A stretch of DNA of 57,968 nucleotides from contig JADHSV010000016.1 in assembly GCA_016776725.1 (NCBI GenBank), positions 1-57,968 on the forward strand, read 5' to 3'. The position numbers and the translations under genes were made by a program. This stretch comes from Rhodospirillales bacterium (GTDB taxonomy: Bacteria; Pseudomonadota; Alphaproteobacteria; Rhodospirillales; Shumkoniaceae). This document shows positions 54,863 to 57,968 of this stretch, piece after piece. The notes beneath the pieces were generated by a model. That model saw only the letters and a program-made list of their open reading frames with translations, did not search any database and was not told the DNA's origin. Each line of letters opens with the position of its first letter. The first letter of the stretch is position 1.

Positions 54863-56086
54863 TCAACGCATACAGCCCATATGCCGTGGCCCCTGACACG
54901 CAAGCGCACGAAAATCCCACAGGCTTTTCATATAGGCGACGATGCTTTCGGCTTCTTCGCGAACCATATCCTGCTCTTTCCAGGCAATCATCCGCTCGCT
55001 CTCGGGTAAACCTTCCAGGATCGTTCCGATCAGCTGTTCGTCGGCGTGATGCCAGGCGTGCATGGTGTCGTCGAGGGCGGGTGCCAGCGGTCCCTCACCC
55101 TCATCCGGCGCCACCGGATCGCCGAGTTTTTCGCCAACGCCGCGAACCCCGTGGCAGGCTTGGCAGTTCTCTTCAAAAAGGGTCCGTCCCGCTTCTATTC
55201 GCGGTGCCGTTGCGAAAAGCCTACCTTCGAAACTCCGCCAATTCCGCCCACCGTCTTTGCTGATCATTACCGCGCCCGTATCGGCAGCCGCCAGCATGGT
55301 TTGATCGTCATGCGGGCTGATTTCCAGATCCAGGAGCGCCCTGTCGGCAAAGCCGTCGGAGATCTTGCTCCAAGCGGGCAATTCACCATCGCGCGCGCGA
55401 AAGAAACCCGTTCCATAATAAAAAGTGTGGATGGTCCCATTTTGCTGGATGTCGACCATTGTCGCCGGGTGCTTCAACTTATGGGCTGGTTTCCAGTTCT
55501 TCCCGCCATCCGTACTCCTGAGCAGTCCGGTTTCCGTTGCGGCATAAACGCGCATCGGATCATCCGCCGACACGGCGATGTCGAAGACCCGAGCCGGCGT
55601 CTCGCCCACGGAATTCCACGTCTTTCCACTGTCCCGGCTGATTTGGATTTTCTTATCAACGCCATAGATGATGGAAGGTTCACTGGGGCTGTAGGCTATG
55701 GAATGGAAAGCGACCGGGCCTTGCCACCCTTGCGCGACGGAGGCCCAGGTTCGTCCGCCGTCATCAGAGAGCACGACACCGAGCTTCGTCTTCTGGTTTT
55801 TGTATCCGCTGGCGATCAGGGTCGACGGATGCGAGGGATGACGCGCCATTGCCGTGAGCGCGCCGACCCCGGGAGCGAGATGATCCGTTAGCCCGTTCGG
55901 AGCAACACCGAACACGCCGTGATAGGTCGCAACCACAAACCTGTCCGCATCGTCCGGATCGAACGATATCCCATTTATTCGGGGTATCTGATTCAAATAG
56001 ACGTCCTTGGCCCACGCCCCCGTCGAAGACACGAGCGATGCGGCAATCAATGAAATGGTAACGGCGAATTTGGCGACAGCGTTCAT
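54863..56086 (-). CDS. Exported beta-propeller/cytochrome c fusion
   Basis: 407 residues. Signal peptide 1-26. Residues ~27-290 hold Asp-box (BNR/YCF48-like) repeats such as SDDGGRTWASV, SRDSGKTWNSV, STDGGKNWKP and SKDGGRNWRSF, a propeller. Residues ~295-395 form a class I cytochrome c with C308-x-x-C311-H312 (CQACHG), a probable distal Met near EQDMV, and a helical C-terminus ending in PRHMGCMR. Its heme would be attached by the ccm products in this window. SD GGAGA at the start. It lies 47 bp downstream of the RpoH-like sigma gene. The electron donor or substrate is unknown. Confidence 0.85.
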   Translation of the reverse strand: MNAVAKFAVTISLIAASLVSSTGAWAKDVYLNQIPRINGISFDPDDADRFVVATYHGVFGVAPNGLTDHLAPGVGALTAMARHPSHPSTLIASGYKNQKTKLGVVLSDDGGRTWASVAQGWQGPVAFHSIAYSPSEPSIIYGVDKKIQISRDSGKTWNSVGETPARVFDIAVSADDPMRVYAATETGLLRSTDGGKNWKPAHKLKHPATMVDIQQNGTIHTFYYGTGFFRARDGELPAWSKISDGFADRALLDLEISPHDDQTMLAAADTGAVMISKDGGRNWRSFEGRLFATAPRIEAGRTLFEENCQACHGVRGVGEKLGDPVAPDEGEGPLAPALDDTMHAWHHADEQLIGTILEGLPESERMIAWKEQDMVREEAESIVAYMKSLWDFRALACQGPRHMGCMR

Positions 56087-56133
56087 TGACGGAAATCTCC
56101 AGGTCGAATAATCGTTGGTACTTTGGGCATGAA

Positions 56134-56982
56134 TTAAGCTCCAGCCATATTAAGTGGGGCCGCCAGCGCCAAACCGCGAAGCTTTGATACGGCGGCATTC
56201 TCGATTTGCCGAACGCGCTCCGCGCTGATACCGAACCGAGACCCAATATCCTTCAGGGTTTTCGGCGTTTCCGAAAGACGGCGTTGAGCGATGACGGCTT
56301 GCTCTCGTTCGCTAAGAGTCCCCAAGGCTTCCCGCAACCATGCTTTCCGCTGCCGTTGCTCCTGAGCCTCTCCGGCCAACTCCTCGGGAGTGTGTTGTTC
56401 CGCCACGAGGATGACGGCGCCCCCATCATCGTCAAAATCATGTTCGCTTACCGCCGAAACATCGAGTGTGCCCAGAAACAACTCCATTTCCTCGACCGCC
56501 CGGACAGACACTTTCAGATCGACCGCAGCCCGCTCGCGCTGTTCCGCCGTCAGTTTTCCGTCAACCCGCCAATCGGACCGAAGGCGTTGAAGCTGGAAGA
56601 ACAGACTTCTTTGAGCCCCGCTGGTGACCTGCTTCACAACGGATTTGTTGCCGAGGACAAAATCGAAAATCGCCGCGCGGACCCACCACATGGAATAGGT
56701 GGAAAACCTGAACCCGCGATCGGGATCGAAGCTACTTGCCGCACGAACAAGCGCGCCACACCCTTCCTGAACGAGGTCCTCCATCGGCGGTCCGTACCGG
56801 CGGAACTTTGCCGCAACCGCGATCACCATGCGTTCATGGGCAATGACCAATTCGTCAAGCGCACGCTGATCGCCCAATGTCTTCCAGCGCCTGGCCAATT
56901 CCCATTCGCGTTCACGGTCCAATAGCCCCGAAGTCGAGCGCCTTTTGGCGTTCGAGCGGTTTCCTTTAAATGAAATTTTCAT
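56134..56982 (-). CDS. RpoH-like sigma factor
   Basis: 282 residues of the sigma32 group. Region 2 is DLVQEGCGALVRAASSFDPDRGFRFSTYSMWWVRAAI, the RpoH box is seen as AQRSLFFQLQRLR, and region 4 is LSEREQAVIAQRRLSETPKTLKDIGSRFGISAERVRQIENAA. RpoH directs heat- and stress-promoter recognition. The N-terminal SLLD/REREWEL segment fits but region 2.4 differs from E. coli RpoH (FSTY for FATY-type), so it may be a second, specialised copy. SD GGAG. Directly upstream of the propeller-cytochrome gene and perhaps cotranscribed with it. Confidence 0.85.
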   Translation of the reverse strand: MKISFKGNRSNAKRRSTSGLLDREREWELARRWKTLGDQRALDELVIAHERMVIAVAAKFRRYGPPMEDLVQEGCGALVRAASSFDPDRGFRFSTYSMWWVRAAIFDFVLGNKSVVKQVTSGAQRSLFFQLQRLRSDWRVDGKLTAEQRERAAVDLKVSVRAVEEMELFLGTLDVSAVSEHDFDDDGGAVILVAEQHTPEELAGEAQEQRQRKAWLREALGTLSEREQAVIAQRRLSETPKTLKDIGSRFGISAERVRQIENAAVSKLRGLALAAPLNMAGA

Positions 56983-57008
56983 CGATAACTCCGTAAATTC
57001 CCATAATC

Positions 57009-57048
57009 CTGTTGTTCCGAAAACGGGCCTGTTGTCCCGAAAACGGGA
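57009..57048. repeat. Tandem 20-bp direct repeat upstream of the sigma gene
   Basis: Two units, CTGTTGTTCCGAAAACGGGC and CTGTTGTCCCGAAAACGGGA, in tandem, differing at two positions. Each includes a CCGAAAACGG hairpin core. They start 27 bp before the sigma start codon and are candidate regulator sites. Confidence 0.6.
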
Positions 57049-57091
57049 ACGACGACTGCGATCAGACGGTGAACCGACTTATCGCAAGGGT

Positions 57092-57499
57092 TCAGGCGTG
57101 AATGGGAAATCGCGGAGGGAACGGATCGGGTGCCTCGGTGCGGGTCTGCAAGGGCGAGGCGGCTCTGTAACTGCGCCTAACGGCGGAAACAAGTTGATGC
57201 GGCCTTTCCGCATGGTTCGTCGCACCAACGTGCCCCGAGCACGCAACGGCGCAGTGTCCATCGGAGTGGGCGTTCGCCGGATGGTCGCTATCCGGGCATG
57301 TGTCTTCTGTTGCGACGGCAGCTGTAACTTCATACGAAAATATAAAATGCCCACCGGTCGGGGAAGCATCGGCGGACGACAACGCGCCTGTCAGAACAAC
57401 CAAAAAACCAAGCGCCGGAAGGGCGATCATTGAGATCACCTTTCGTATGCAGCTCCGGCAAATACCTCGGCCCAGTTTTTTTCTGTCGGTCGTCATCAT
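57092..57499 (-). CDS. Secreted Cys/His-containing small protein
   Basis: 135 residues. A signal-peptide-like core (VISMIALPALGFLVVLTGALSSADA) precedes a short region rich in Cys, His and Asp (EDTCPDSDHPANAHSDGHCAVACSGH), which looks metal-binding, as in small periplasmic proteins of metal-responsive loci. The C-terminus is Arg/Pro-rich (APDPFPPRFPIHA). The longer frame extending to the window end is rejected because it runs antisense to a small plus-strand gene. Function unknown. Confidence 0.5.
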   Translation of the reverse strand: MMTTDRKKLGRGICRSCIRKVISMIALPALGFLVVLTGALSSADASPTGGHFIFSYEVTAAVATEDTCPDSDHPANAHSDGHCAVACSGHVGATNHAERPHQLVSAVRRSYRAASPLQTRTEAPDPFPPRFPIHA

Positions 57500-57706
57500 G
57501 TCTTTTCGCGTTGAAAGCAAACTTGATATTCGGACTATAGATGGCCCCTCGATCCGCCGCAGAAAATAATTGTGACAAAGTTTGACAACCCTTCCGCATG
57601 GCAAACTCTGTGACAAAAAAGGCGGAATACGACAAACATTGGTGACAAATATGAGGTCCAATCCAGCCCACGCAAAAACGAATTGATGATTGAAGAGGGC
57701 TGCAAA
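57500..57706. promoter_or_regulatory. Divergent region with three GTGACAAA repeats
   Basis: GTGACAAA occurs at 57572, 57610 and 57642, and related GACAA units at 57584 and 57631. The copies face one direction, with spacings of 38 and 32 bp. They lie upstream of both flanking small genes and could bind a transcription factor. Confidence 0.4.
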
Positions 57707-57904
57707 ATGGAACGCTTTTTGAAACGCACCGCCCGCATTGCCGAGGGCCAGATTATTGGAAACGCGCCTGACGGGGCGAGGATTGGCGGCGTTCGGTTTA
57801 CCGACGATTGGACAGCCGAGGCCGACGTCCTGTCGACCGACGGCGTCCTGATTCAACGCTACACGGCTGATCGTCACACAGGAACGCTTCGACGCGTGAT
57901 GTGA
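57707..57904 (+). CDS. Small hypothetical protein
   Basis: 65 residues, basic start (MERFLKRTARIAEGQIIG) and a short beta-rich centre (DGARIGGVRFTDDWTAEADVLSTDG). The ATG at 57707 follows a GAAGAGGG site. No signal peptide, no known motif. It precedes a partial gene at the window edge by 6 bp. Confidence 0.5.
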   Translation: MERFLKRTARIAEGQIIGNAPDGARIGGVRFTDDWTAEADVLSTDGVLIQRYTADRHTGTLRRVM

Positions 57905-57910
57905 GCTTGG

Positions 57911-57968
57911 ATGATGGTCGAATTCATCAACTGGGTGTCCGCCACCTGGGTCCACGTGGGCTTCCATG
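57911..57968 (+). CDS. Partial hypothetical protein at window end
   Basis: The frame opens MMVEFINWVSATWVHVGFH and runs off the window. Only 19 residues are visible, with aromatic and hydrophobic character suggesting a membrane or amphipathic helix. No family can be named. Confidence 0.3.
   Translation, partial: MMVEFINWVSATWVHVGFH

Noticed and set aside
57500..57967. Upstream extension of the Cys/His-rich minus-strand frame to 291 codons
   Set aside because: The extension overlaps a plus-strand small gene with a good SD, and a signal peptide begins only at 57499.

Overview
The window reads as a chromosomal segment of a GC-rich alphaproteobacterium, probably Rhodospirillales-like and marine. 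Support comes from the conserved block SUV3-like helicase / S4 protein / 7Fe ferredoxin / CarD, a complete ccmABCDEFGHI (System I) cluster, an alphaproteobacterial AcnA started by GTG, Shine-Dalgarno sites of the GGAGG type, and a large sugar-acid/sulfatase island with tripartite tricarboxylate transporters (TTT). The genus call is inference; there is no rRNA or tRNA in the window.

Layout. 1-1490: the 3' end of an unrecognised gene and a secreted unknown. 1509-10333 (minus strand): a PPP-type pseudophosphatase, CarD, ferredoxin, TerB, an IalB-like secreted protein, an Hsp15-like S4 protein, the SUV3-like helicase and a large hybrid histidine kinase. 10513-19474: a secreted caspase-like protease with SH3b and helical repeats, a class-V aminotransferase, Pcm, HtpG, a DUF1223 protein, a glycine-zipper protein and a ParD-like/RelE toxin-antitoxin pair. 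19502-22195: aconitase. 22196-22994: a gene-free stretch filled with nested palindromes. 22995-29912: the entire cytochrome c maturation operon, mostly with overlapping genes, followed by a hairpin element and a SRAP-domain remnant.

30199-54508 is the accessory centrepiece. It holds a GntR/LacI-type repressor with two palindromic operators set on a near-consensus sigma70 promoter; an aldonate dehydratase (IlvD/Edd) coupled to an HpcH/HpaI aldolase; two separate TTT operons, each ending in a sulfatase; two further sulfatases; a TIM-barrel protein; a LarA-type nickel hydroxyacid epimerase homologue; two enolase-superfamily dehydratases; a mannonate-dehydratase-like enzyme; and a split UxaA dehydratase with the subunit order large-small. 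None of the four sulfatases has a signal peptide. My main inference is that sulfated sugar acids are imported intact by TTT, desulfated in the cytoplasm, epimerised and dehydrated, and cleaved to pyruvate plus an aldehyde.

54509-57968: a thiolase remnant, a beta-propeller/cytochrome c fusion beside an RpoH-like sigma factor, a secreted Cys/His-rich small protein on the opposite strand, and small unknown genes at the window edge.
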